NCBI GenBank assembly: GCA_016281055.1
Contig: JAEEHW010000140.1
Span: 1 to 53,871, forward strand
Direction: 5' to 3'
From: Prevotella sp.
GTDB taxonomy: Bacteria > Bacteroidota > Bacteroidia > Bacteroidales > Bacteroidaceae
DNA: 53,871 nt
Shown: in pieces, positions 1 to 6,963 of the stretch
Position numbering within the stretch: position 1 is the stretch's first letter
How the letters are laid out: every line of letters starts with the position of its first letter
The notes under the pieces: model-generated
The model's database searches: none
The model's input: the letters and a program-made list of their open reading frames with translations, nothing else
What the model was told of the DNA's origin: nothing
Translations under genes and position numbers: made by a program

Positions 1-57
1 CGCTATGCTCAGAGTGAAAAGTGAAGAGTGAAAAGTGAAAAATACCATGCGGAATAT
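1..57. repeat. Partial copy of the CCATGCGG-cored intergenic repeat
   Basis: Tandem purine-rich heptamers of the type GTGAAAA run from about 12 to 47 and end in the core ACCATGCGG (48-56). Reverse-complemented, the stretch matches 41332-41385 closely, including the outer CACTCTGAGC tail. This shows a dispersed repeat with defined ends rather than random low complexity. The opposite arm seen in full copies is missing, and the following gene starts at 125. Confidence 0.6.
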
Positions 58-124
58 TTTCGTTTTCGTCTTCGTTTTCGTTTATGCATTACGAATTTTT
101 CCTAAACAACTCAATATATTTTCT

Positions 125-508
125 ATGGCAAAAGGAAAGAGAACTTGCAAGATATTGAAAGAGATTCGCAGGCAGATTGCTGAGGCGAACGACATAGAGT
201 ATGTGACAGAGGAATGTCAGTATAAGGGCGACTGCCTCGGCACATGCCCCAAGTGCGAGGCTGAGGTACGCTACCTCGAACAGCAGTTGCACCAGCGCCA
301 GTTGCTTGGCAAGGCGGCAATGATTGCCGGCGTGTCCGTGGGAATGTTGACACTGAGCAGTTGTAATGGAACAGGGCAAAGACTGCAGGGAGATGTTCCA
401 AACCCACAAATGATTGACAGTTGCAAGAATGACAGCCTTGACGAGATACAACTTGAAGGCGACGTTTACGCCCCTGACTCACTTGACCCCGACAAGAAAG
501 CGCAATAG
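125..508 (+). CDS. Small Cys-rich protein coupled to a radical-SAM activase
   Basis: This 127-residue protein belongs to no family I can name. Residues 1-35 are basic and helical. A cysteine cluster follows (C-x5-C-x3-C-x2-C, in EECQYKGDC and GTCPKCE, about residues 29-42), which could bind an Fe-S cluster or zinc. Next come a charged helix and a hydrophobic stretch ending LTLSSC (about 67-83), and then a Ser/Asp/Pro-rich tail that looks disordered. The start at 125 is preferred over an ATG further upstream because the upstream codons lie in intergenic repeat. The stop is 2 bp before the next start, so the two genes are almost certainly co-translated and probably work together. The role is unknown; scaffold or cofactor-delivery partner of the radical-SAM enzyme is inference. 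Confidence 0.75.
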   Translation: MAKGKRTCKILKEIRRQIAEANDIEYVTEECQYKGDCLGTCPKCEAEVRYLEQQLHQRQLLGKAAMIAGVSVGMLTLSSCNGTGQRLQGDVPNPQMIDSCKNDSLDEIQLEGDVYAPDSLDPDKKAQ

Positions 509-510
509 CC

Positions 511-1146
511 ATGACGTCCCATGAACTCACAGGCAGATTTATCGGCATTGTCCGTCACCGGTTGGCAGTGGACGGCGAAGGCGTGACCACACTCGTGGCA
601 TTCCACGGATGTCCTCTGCGATGCAAATACTGCCTCAATCCGCAGAGCATTTCAGATGACACGACGTACATGGAGCGCACTGTGGAGGAACTGATTGACG
701 AGGTGCGCATAGACCAGCTTTACTTTCTCGCCACGGGCGGGGGCATAACCTTCGGCGGCGGTGAACCATTGCTTCACAGCGCATATATCAAGGCATTCTG
801 CGAACAGTGCCCGAAGGAATGGCGCATAGCCATAGAGACCAGCCTCAACGTACCGCGCAGGAACATAGAGGACGTGCTTCCGTTCATCAAAGAATGGATT
901 ATAGACATCAAGGACATTAACCCCAGAATATACAAGGCTTACACAGGCATAGGCAACGAACGCGTCATCGACAATCTCAAGTGGCTTGCCTCAGAACATG
1001 CCGACATACTTTCTTCGATAGAACTGCGGTTGCCACACATTCCCAACCACAACGACGATGACGACATAAATAATAGCCAAGCGTATCTTGAAACGCTTGG
1101 CTACCATAATTTCGATCGCTTTGATTATATTATAAGACCTATTTAA
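511..1146 (+). CDS. Radical SAM protein, glycyl-radical-enzyme activase type
   Basis: This 211-residue radical SAM enzyme carries the cluster motif C-x3-C-x2-C (CPLRCKYC, about residues 34-41) close to the N-terminus. The glycine-rich GGGITFGGGEP (about 76-86) is the SAM-binding GGE-type motif of activating enzymes. Size and motif spacing fit the PflA/YjjW activase group, which makes the glycyl radical on a partner enzyme using SAM and a 4Fe-4S cluster. No glycyl radical enzyme is visible in the window, so the target is unknown. There is no extra ferredoxin-type insert, but the gene just upstream supplies another four-cysteine motif. The 3' end overlaps the convergent nitroreductase gene by 8 bp. 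Confidence 0.82.
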   Translation: MTSHELTGRFIGIVRHRLAVDGEGVTTLVAFHGCPLRCKYCLNPQSISDDTTYMERTVEELIDEVRIDQLYFLATGGGITFGGGEPLLHSAYIKAFCEQCPKEWRIAIETSLNVPRRNIEDVLPFIKEWIIDIKDINPRIYKAYTGIGNERVIDNLKWLASEHADILSSIELRLPHIPNHNDDDDINNSQAYLETLGYHNFDRFDYIIRPI

Positions 1147-1693
1147 TATACTTCACCTTTGAGGTGTCGCGTGGCTTAGTTTCCGGCTGCTCATCTGGAT
1201 AGCCGATGGAGATTACATACAGCAGTTTGTAGCCTTCAGGAATGTCAAGACTGTTCATGAAAGTCTTGGCTTTTTCGTCTGTTGTAAGGAAGCGTATCGG
1301 ACCTGTCTGGATGCAGGTGCCAAGTCCAAATGACTGAGCCGCCAGCATCATGTTCTCACCCATCAGACCTGCGTCAAGGTCAAACCTGCCGTCAGACGGA
1401 GCACAGACGCAAATAAGGTTCGGAGCATTGCGACACATTTTCTTCACGTCAGCCAGCAATTTCTGGTCTTCTACGATTCGTACAGCCCAATTCTGCAGGT
1501 TCATGGCACTGGGCGCATTGATGCCGCACTTTACCACTGCCTCCAGCTTCTCGTGTTCCACAGGCTTGTCAAGGTATTTGCGTACCGAGCGACGCGCCAT
1601 GATATTGTTAGTCACTTCGTTTTCATACACACTCTGTGCCGACAGCGTTAGCACACACAACATTGCCATGAGGCAGAGAGAAATCCTTTTCAT
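1139..1693 (-). CDS. Secreted nitroreductase-family protein
   Basis: This 184-residue protein has the nitroreductase fold pattern: an N-terminal RRSVRKY (FMN-phosphate binding), then APSAMNLQNW, and a C-terminal GYP loop. These proteins use FMN and NAD(P)H to reduce nitro groups, quinones or flavins. The start at 1693 is chosen because it gives a clean signal peptide (MKRISLCLMAMLCVLTLSAQ); an upstream in-frame TTG would bury it. Export is unusual for an NAD(P)H-dependent flavoenzyme, so the periplasmic electron donor is an open question. It lies 36 bp after the stop of the upstream gene on the same strand and is probably co-transcribed with it. Confidence 0.85.
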   Translation of the reverse strand: MKRISLCLMAMLCVLTLSAQSVYENEVTNNIMARRSVRKYLDKPVEHEKLEAVVKCGINAPSAMNLQNWAVRIVEDQKLLADVKKMCRNAPNLICVCAPSDGRFDLDAGLMGENMMLAAQSFGLGTCIQTGPIRFLTTDEKAKTFMNSLDIPEGYKLLYVISIGYPDEQPETKPRDTSKVKYIK

Positions 1694-1729
1694 AATAACT
1701 ATGGTGGGGGTTATAAGTTGCAAATTAAA

Positions 1730-2611
1730 TTAGTCTGTAGAGACAACCACGAGTTGCTCACCAGCATCAAGGGCTGCCTTGATGTCCTTGCCTCCGCTCT
1801 GCACCTTGCAGTGGCTGATGTCGTCACCATCTACTGTTTCAATCTTCAGTTTGCCGATTTGTGTCTTTGCCTCGCGGCCGGCAATGGTCTTCACCTTATA
1901 CACTGCCAAGTGCAGACCTTCTGAAGCGCCCTCTCGCGCGCCAAGGTCGATATACACTTCCTTCTGCTTGTCTTTCTTGGCTGTAGAGCCCTCTATGATG
2001 TTGGCCTGCAAAGGAAGATACTTGTTGAGCCAGGTGGTGATGCTGGAAGACAGATGGCCTATGGCATAGCGCATAGCCTTGTCAGAGTCGGAATTATAGG
2101 AAGTGCCTGTTCCCGAACCGCTGAACGACGGATTGCCGATTACCTCACCCGTCTTTACATCCTTCAGCGTGAGCATAGCCTCTACCTCGCCCTTGTATGA
2201 AGTGGTAATCTGCGGTCTGCCATCCTTTCCCTTCCAAGTACGGTTTTCCGTCTTCACCTGTATGTTGGTGATGACAGCTTCAACCACGAGGTTGCCCGCC
2301 ACTATTGCATCGTTATTTTCCAGCATACTGTCGTCATAGCGATAGCGATGAGAATTGGAGAGTCCCTTGATGATAGCGTTGATCACGTCTTCCTCGTATT
2401 CGGTTGCCTGTATGGAGGTCTTGCCGGTCAGCATGCCGGTCATAACCTTGCTGACAGCCTCACTCGATGTCATCTTCTCATCGCTGTGAGTATACTGCAC
2501 GCCGCCGAGCGTGATGGTGTACGAACGGTTTCTGTCTGTCTGGGTGTTTTGAGCCAGAGCTGTTATTGCGCAGCAAAAGACGGCTGCGAGCGCCACGAGA
2601 ATCTTTTTCAT
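1730..2611 (-). CDS. Secreted protein of unknown function, CsgG/FlgT-like by eye
   Basis: This 293-residue protein starts with a signal peptide (MKKILVALAAVFCCAITALA). The middle part (about 90-200) has the alternating strand/helix feel of CsgG-type lipoproteins: a stretch about conversion of 'TLKDVKTGEVIG', followed by a Ser/Gly-rich loop and an amphipathic helix. The last 70 residues (DLGAREGASEGLHLAVY onwards) resemble the C-terminal domain of FlgT-like proteins. Both resemblances are by eye and would need a profile search. Its gene is first of a probable two-gene transcript with the secreted nitroreductase. A possible -7 box lies at 2689-2696. Confidence 0.7.
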   Translation of the reverse strand: MKKILVALAAVFCCAITALAQNTQTDRNRSYTITLGGVQYTHSDEKMTSSEAVSKVMTGMLTGKTSIQATEYEEDVINAIIKGLSNSHRYRYDDSMLENNDAIVAGNLVVEAVITNIQVKTENRTWKGKDGRPQITTSYKGEVEAMLTLKDVKTGEVIGNPSFSGSGTGTSYNSDSDKAMRYAIGHLSSSITTWLNKYLPLQANIIEGSTAKKDKQKEVYIDLGAREGASEGLHLAVYKVKTIAGREAKTQIGKLKIETVDGDDISHCKVQSGGKDIKAALDAGEQLVVVSTD

Positions 2612-2688
2612 TATCTATTGTTTTTATTAGTTATTCTTTCTTATTTCCTCAACTCCTTACTTCATATTTTCATGTAACAAACAATATA

Positions 2689-2717
2689 CAAAAATACAAC
2701 TTTTTTTTCAGTTACAA
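2689..2717 (-). promoter_or_regulatory. Possible promoter of the 2611 gene
   Basis: On the minus strand TATTTTTG (2689-2696) fits the TAnnTTTG -7 consensus, with a weak TTG about 18 bp upstream. The predicted leader would be about 75 nt. AT-richness makes chance matches possible. Confidence 0.4.
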
Positions 2718-2865
2718 CCCATTTTGAATTATAAATCTGCGTTTTATTCTTCATTTTTAACATTTGTATGAATGTCGGTAACTGTTCAGCGAATGACATC
2801 AGGTATTATCGTTAATGCCATCAATATCATCCATTAATGGACTATTCTATAATTCTTCCTTGGTA

Positions 2866-3006
2866 TGCCACTTCGTGGCAGAAGGTTTAGCTCGACAGCC
2901 GAAGGCGATAATAAATAGAAGTCCCTTTAAATTGAAGTTGTCTTGGTTGTCTGTGTTGTCTTCCATTCTTTTTGTATTAAAGACAACTTTGGACAACCAT
3001 GACAAC
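2866..3006. repeat. Composite intergenic repeat: GGTTTAGCTCG core plus GTTGTC palindrome
   Basis: The 2612-3046 spacer holds no gene. It contains a hairpin TGCCAC-TTC-GTGGCA (about 2867-2881), the core GAAGGTTTAGCTCGAC (from about 2881), and a long imperfect palindrome at 2937-3006. In the palindrome GTTGTC-type hexamers on the left (2937-2962) pair with GACAAC-type hexamers on the right (2981-3006). The same two modules recur at 19118-19357, and the palindrome again at 53715-53871. The core recurs inside the addA and addB coding regions. Confidence 0.6.
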
Positions 3007-3023
3007 TTTATCTAGTAATAAAT

Positions 3024-3054
3024 TTTGCCGTTTCATTAAATATTCGTAACTTTG
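3024..3054 (+). promoter_or_regulatory. Promoter driving ridA-tcdA-nudC
   Basis: TTTG (3024-3027), a 19-bp spacer and TAACTTTG (3047-3054) form a near-ideal Bacteroidetes primary promoter. Predicted transcription start is about 3060, giving a leader near 200 nt that consists of the structured repeat below. Confidence 0.75.
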
Positions 3055-3247
3055 CACTCGTAAACTCGCCAAGGCGACCACGAGCCTGCTTTGCAGACAC
3101 TCGTTGTTTACTTCGTACGATAATATTGCACTCGTAAATCAGAGACGTGCGCCAATCTTCGATTGACACGCACTATTTACTTCGTACGATAATATTGCAC
3201 CAAGAATAATTGAAGAATTGAAAAGTTGAAAAATTGAAAAATTGAAG
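3047..3247 (+). repeat. Promoter-leader repeat, copy 1
   Basis: Two tandem units follow the -7 box. Unit A is 3055-3128 and unit B is 3129-3197. Each starts CACTCGTAAA and ends TTTACTTCGTACGATAATAT, with a different hairpin-rich middle. Unit A holds TCGCC-AA-GGCGA and CTGC-TTT-GCAG inside an ACGAG/CTCGT stem; unit B holds CAATC-TTC-GATTG inside GTGCG/CGCAC. A run of GAAAAATT-type repeats follows up to the gene. A nearly identical inverted copy lies at 9446-9640 in front of another gene. Confidence 0.8.
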
Positions 3248-3260
3248 TTATAAGAAACAC

Positions 3261-3644
3261 ATGAAGAAAAAAATCAGCACAGCAAAAGCACCAGCCGCCA
3301 TTGGACCGTACAGTCAGGCAATACAAGTTGGAAACCTTGTCTATACATCAGGACAGATTCCCATCGACCCTGCAACAGGAAACCTTGTAGAAGGCGGCAT
3401 CAAGGAACAGGCACGTCAGGCACTGAAGAATATTCAGGCAATACTTCAGGAAGCAGGCCTGTCAATGGCAAACGTCATCAAGACTACTGTATTCATGGCC
3501 GACATGAATGACTTTGCCGACATGAACGCCGTATATGGAGAATTCTTCTCCGACCCCTACCCTGCCCGCTCTGCAGTGGCAGTGAAGACACTGCCGAAAG
3601 GAGCGCTGACAGAAATAGAGGTGATTGCAGAATTGAAGAATTGA
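3261..3644 (+). CDS. ridA: RidA family enamine/imine deaminase
   Basis: This 127-residue member of the YjgF/YER057c/UK114 family hydrolyses reactive enamines and imines released by PLP enzymes such as threonine dehydratase, protecting other PLP enzymes in the cytoplasm. It has the full family length and its signatures: the IGPYSQAI N-terminus, YTSGQIP, and PARSAVAV with the substrate-carboxylate-binding arginine (about residue 104), then the IEVIAE end. The last codons and stop (ELKN) come from the GAATTGAAGAATTGAAG-type intergenic repeat. It is first in a co-directional set with tcdA and nudC and is driven by the promoter-leader repeat. Confidence 0.95.
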   Translation: MKKKISTAKAPAAIGPYSQAIQVGNLVYTSGQIPIDPATGNLVEGGIKEQARQALKNIQAILQEAGLSMANVIKTTVFMADMNDFADMNAVYGEFFSDPYPARSAVAVKTLPKGALTEIEVIAELKN

Positions 3645-3703
3645 AGAGTTGAAGGATTGAAGAATTGAAAAACGGAAGTAGTTATCTGAGCAATTAATAA
3701 CCA

Positions 3704-4504
3704 ATGGCAATAGACAGTGCTATATTTCGCAGAAGCGAACTGCTGTTAGGTGACGAGGCGATGGAGCGCATTGCCCAAAAGCGCGTGATTATCTTCGGCG
3801 TGGGTGGCGTTGGGTCATGGTGCGCAGAAAGTCTTGTGCGCAGCGGCATACGCCAGATGACCATTGTTGACAGTGACCGTGTGTGCATTACCAACATCAA
3901 TCGTCAGTTGATGGCAACGACGAAAACCGTGGGTGAGGTGAAGGTAGATGTCCTGAAGGAGCGCCTACTGACCATTAACCCTTCGGCAGAGATCACAGCC
4001 CTGCAGAAGATATTTACACAAGAGACGGCAGACGACTTCAATCTTGACAGCTACGACTACATTATTGATGCCATTGACTCGCTGAAAGACAAAGCGGCAC
4101 TTATCCTTCTGGCTTGCAAGACGAAAGCCAAGCTCTTCTCTTCGATGGGGGCTGCCCTTAAACTCGACCCCACACGCATCAAGGTCACAGAGTTCTGGAA
4201 GGTGCAGGGCGACCCATTGGCACGCGCCCTGCGCAAGAAATTCAAGTCGCAGAAGCAGTTCCCGAAACACAAGTTTCAGTGTGTGTACAGTGACGAACTT
4301 CTTGAGAACCGTGGTCACAATGCCACATGCGGCACAGAGCAATGTATGTGTCCGAAAGCGAAAAACGGCCCTGGCGACCAGAGTCTCCTGAACCATGAAT
4401 GGTGTTCATCGAAAGCACAGATTAACGGTACTCTCGCCCACATCACTGCCATATTCGGTTTTATGCTGAGCGGACTGGTGCTGCAGGATATTACTGAAAA
4501 GTGA
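3704..4504 (+). CDS. tcdA: tRNA threonylcarbamoyladenosine dehydratase
   Basis: This 266-residue ThiF/E1-like enzyme corresponds to E. coli TcdA (CsdL). It uses ATP to cyclise t6A37 of ANN-decoding tRNAs to ct6A. The nucleotide-binding loop IIFGVGGVGSWCAESL is at about residues 28-43. The NINRQLMA segment and the DAIDSLKDKAALI stretch are typical of the family. Length matches the family. The stop codon lies in a run of GTGAAAG heptamers that fills the gap to nudC, so the extreme C-terminus may vary between strains. Confidence 0.93.
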   Translation: MAIDSAIFRRSELLLGDEAMERIAQKRVIIFGVGGVGSWCAESLVRSGIRQMTIVDSDRVCITNINRQLMATTKTVGEVKVDVLKERLLTINPSAEITALQKIFTQETADDFNLDSYDYIIDAIDSLKDKAALILLACKTKAKLFSSMGAALKLDPTRIKVTEFWKVQGDPLARALRKKFKSQKQFPKHKFQCVYSDELLENRGHNATCGTEQCMCPKAKNGPGDQSLLNHEWCSSKAQINGTLAHITAIFGFMLSGLVLQDITEK

Positions 4505-4555
4505 AAGGTGAAAGGTGAAAGGTGAAAGGTGAAAAGTGAAAGGTGAAAGGTGAAT
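4499..4555 (+). repeat. Tandem GTGAAAG heptamers between tcdA and nudC
   Basis: About eight copies of GTGAAAG or GTGAAAA in a row start in the last codons of tcdA and stop 1-2 bp before the nudC start. They are purine-rich and could serve as an extended Shine-Dalgarno-like or translation-enhancing region, but they belong to the dispersed repeat families of this genome. Confidence 0.7.
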
Positions 4556-4556
4556 T

Positions 4557-5324
4557 ATGCTTATAAAGAATCCAGAGACTTTTGACGGCGAATGTTTCGC
4601 CTTCATAAATAAAGAGATAATACTCAGAAAGGACAATGCTCCAATGTGCTTGCAGGACATGGAGCAGCTGAAACATGATGCACAGGGCAGCGACATATAC
4701 TGCGAGCCTGAATACGGCATCTGTTTCATGCTGGTGAAAGACAAGGAACTGCCTTCTGATTACACCACGGAGGCGCTGCGCCTATATAACGCCCGCAACA
4801 CTGAGGAGGAAGCCATGAAGGTGTTTCGTGCCAAGGCACTTGCCAGTTGGACAGACAGCACACGTTACTGTGCCGGATGCGGAAGTGCACTGACGCCTCA
4901 CAAAGAACTGACAGCCATGACATGCACCGGCTGTGGCAAGATTGTATTTCCACGCATTGAGCCATGCATCATCGTTTTAGTGCGCAAGGGCGACAAGATG
5001 CTGCTGGCACGCCATGCACAGAGGAATCAGGATATATATGCCTGCATAGCTGGTTTCATGGAGGCTGGCGAGACAGCCGAACAGACCGTCAGGCGTGAGT
5101 TGATGGAGGAGACAGGCATAAAGGTGAAAAACATAAAGTACTTCGGCACACAGAGTTGGCCGTTCCCTTCACAGTTGATGATTGCCTTCACCGCAGAATG
5201 GGAGAGCGGTGAGATTAAACCGCAGGATGAGGAAATCAGCGATGCCGGATGGTTCTCAATCGACGACTGCCCTGCTACGCCTCAACCTGGTTCTATAGCA
5301 TACAGGCTAATTCATAATTCATAA
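4557..5324 (+). CDS. nudC: NAD(+) diphosphatase / NAD-decapping Nudix hydrolase
   Basis: This 255-residue protein has the NudC layout: an N-terminal domain, a four-cysteine zinc ribbon (CAGC and CTGC, about residues 104-126), and a Nudix box GFMEAGETAEQTVRREL followed by MEETG (about 163-185). The downstream SWPFPSQLM matches the SQPWPFPxS motif that marks NADH pyrophosphatases. It cleaves NAD(H) to NMN and AMP and can remove NAD caps from RNA. The C-terminal residues IHNS and the stop are encoded by the AATTCATAATGCAC repeat. The gene is last in its operon and faces the MATE gene across an inverted repeat. Confidence 0.93.
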   Translation: MLIKNPETFDGECFAFINKEIILRKDNAPMCLQDMEQLKHDAQGSDIYCEPEYGICFMLVKDKELPSDYTTEALRLYNARNTEEEAMKVFRAKALASWTDSTRYCAGCGSALTPHKELTAMTCTGCGKIVFPRIEPCIIVLVRKGDKMLLARHAQRNQDIYACIAGFMEAGETAEQTVRRELMEETGIKVKNIKYFGTQSWPFPSQLMIAFTAEWESGEIKPQDEEISDAGWFSIDDCPATPQPGSIAYRLIHNS

Positions 5325-5440
5325 TGCACAATGCACAATTCATAATGCATAATTCATAATGCACAATGCACAATTACCATGCGGATTCTATTTCAAAGCG
5401 CAGCCAATTGTGCATTGTGCATTATGCATTGTGCATTGAA
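5316..5440. repeat. CCATGCGG-cored inverted repeat between convergent genes
   Basis: The left arm is built of AATTCATAATGCACAATGCA-like heptamers (5316-5373). The core ACCATGCGG is at 5376-5384. The right arm (5405-5438) is the reverse complement of the left arm. The transcript could fold into a long stem on either strand, so the element may act as a bidirectional 3' end for nudC and the MATE gene. Confidence 0.7.
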
Positions 5441-5444
5441 AAAG

Positions 5445-6782
5445 TTATTTCACAAACCCCTTATTTCTCCACTTTCCTGAGCGCCAGCGGCGCACGAGGA
5501 TGATGCCACGGATGTTTTCGTCAAGCGCGAAGCCTATCCACATACCTACGAGGCCATAGCCGAGGGGGATGCCTATGACGTATGCCAAGCCGACGGCTAT
5601 GCTCCACTGGAACACCACTCCTACTACAAGGGGATATACGGTGTCGCCAGTGGCACGCAGCGTGCTGGTGGCAAAGATGTTTGACGTGCGCCCCAGTTCA
5701 AGGAAACAGTCAACGACAAGCACCCAAACACCCATGGTGACAATCTCTACATTATCGGTGAAGGCACTGAGGATGCTGTGGCCCGTCAGTGCGAGCAACA
5801 CGGAACCGGTGAGCGTGATTATCAGCGACCAGCGGAAGAAATAATTGCCCATGACGTAGGCTGCCTGATGGCGTTTCTGTCCTACAAGGTGTCCCACGAG
5901 TATGTCGCCGCCCTGCGTGATGCTGATGCAGAAAAGATTTACAAACGTAATCAGGTTGGCACAGTATGTGCGTGCCGCCAATGCCTCGTTGCTTATCTGG
6001 TTGATGAAATAGGTGATGACCACCTGCGACAGACAGTATGAAATATTCTCGCTCATGGCCGGCACACCGATCTTTAGCAGTTTGCCAAGTTCCTGCCAGG
6101 GGATGGGACGGAAATAATGCAGCGGAAACTTTGGTATATGCACCTTGAAATGTATGATTGCAAGCAGTATCATGGCTACGGCACGGCTGGTAGCCGTAGC
6201 GATAGCCGCACCCTCTACACCCAGTTGCGGACATCCCCAGTGTCCGAATATCAGGGCGTAGTTGCCAAAGATGTTGATGACATTGACGATGCCCGTCACT
6301 GTCATGGGCCATATCACTTTGTCGGCACTGCGCAGCGAAGCGGAGAACGTGAGCGACAATGCCTGGAAGAACGACAGTGCACCTGTCAGTCGCAGATACA
6401 CCAGTCCGTCGCCCATCAGTTCGGGGCGCAGTCCCATCAGATGCAGCAGTTGTTCCGCGAAGAAGAAAAGCAGGGCACTTACCGTCAGTCCCAACAGCAG
6501 GTTTACCACCAAGGCCATGCCCACCACCTGCACAAGTTGCTTCCTCAGTCCAGCCCCGATATACTGCGCACAGAGTATGGCGGCACCCATCGAGAAGAAC
6601 TGATAGACGAGGAACACAAGTGATATCAGCTGGTTGTCAAGACCGACGGCAGCAACACTATCGTCGCTGTAGCGACTCAGCATCACCGTATCGACGGCAC
6701 CCAGCAGCATCACCAGCGCCATCTCAATGAACACCGGGATGGTGAGTACTTTCAACTGTTTTTTCAGGGACTGTTCGGCCAT
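5445..6782 (-). CDS. MATE family efflux transporter
   Basis: This 445-residue integral membrane protein has about 12 transmembrane helices in two halves, matching the usual length of MATE exporters. Recognisable spots are the N-terminal IPVFIEMALVMLLGAVDTVM helix and the GVEGAAIATATSRAV segment. MATE proteins export cationic drugs or metabolites with a Na+ or H+ gradient; the substrate cannot be read from the sequence. The gene has no obvious promoter box immediately upstream, where GAATTGAAGAGTTG-type repeats lie. It sits downstream of the arabinofuranosidase on the opposite side of an inverted repeat, with no evident functional link. Confidence 0.92.
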   Translation of the reverse strand: MAEQSLKKQLKVLTIPVFIEMALVMLLGAVDTVMLSRYSDDSVAAVGLDNQLISLVFLVYQFFSMGAAILCAQYIGAGLRKQLVQVVGMALVVNLLLGLTVSALLFFFAEQLLHLMGLRPELMGDGLVYLRLTGALSFFQALSLTFSASLRSADKVIWPMTVTGIVNVINIFGNYALIFGHWGCPQLGVEGAAIATATSRAVAMILLAIIHFKVHIPKFPLHYFRPIPWQELGKLLKIGVPAMSENISYCLSQVVITYFINQISNEALAARTYCANLITFVNLFCISITQGGDILVGHLVGQKRHQAAYVMGNYFFRWSLIITLTGSVLLALTGHSILSAFTDNVEIVTMGVWVLVVDCFLELGRTSNIFATSTLRATGDTVYPLVVGVVFQWSIAVGLAYVIGIPLGYGLVGMWIGFALDENIRGIILVRRWRSGKWRNKGFVK

Positions 6783-6835
6783 TGAAAGAATTGAAGAGTT
6801 GAAGAATTGAAAAATTAAAGTTCTCCTTTCGGGAA

Positions 6836-6955
6836 GTGAATAATGAATAATGAATAATGAATAGTGAATAGTGAAAAATACAAGTTACGCACAAGTATCA
6901 TCACGCACTATGTCTTTGGCGTATTTTTCACTTTTCACTATTCACTTTTCACTAA
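6836..6955. repeat. Inverted heptamer repeat
   Basis: GTGAATAATGAATAATGA-type repeats (6836-6878) are mirrored by GTATTTTTCACTTTTCAC-type repeats (6927-6954) around a 48-bp non-repetitive middle. The element sits just after the stop of the arabinofuranosidase gene on the minus strand reading direction from the right, and upstream of nothing on +. A transcript hairpin is likely; a CCATGCGG core is absent here. Confidence 0.6.
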
Positions 6956-6963
6956 AAGACTCT

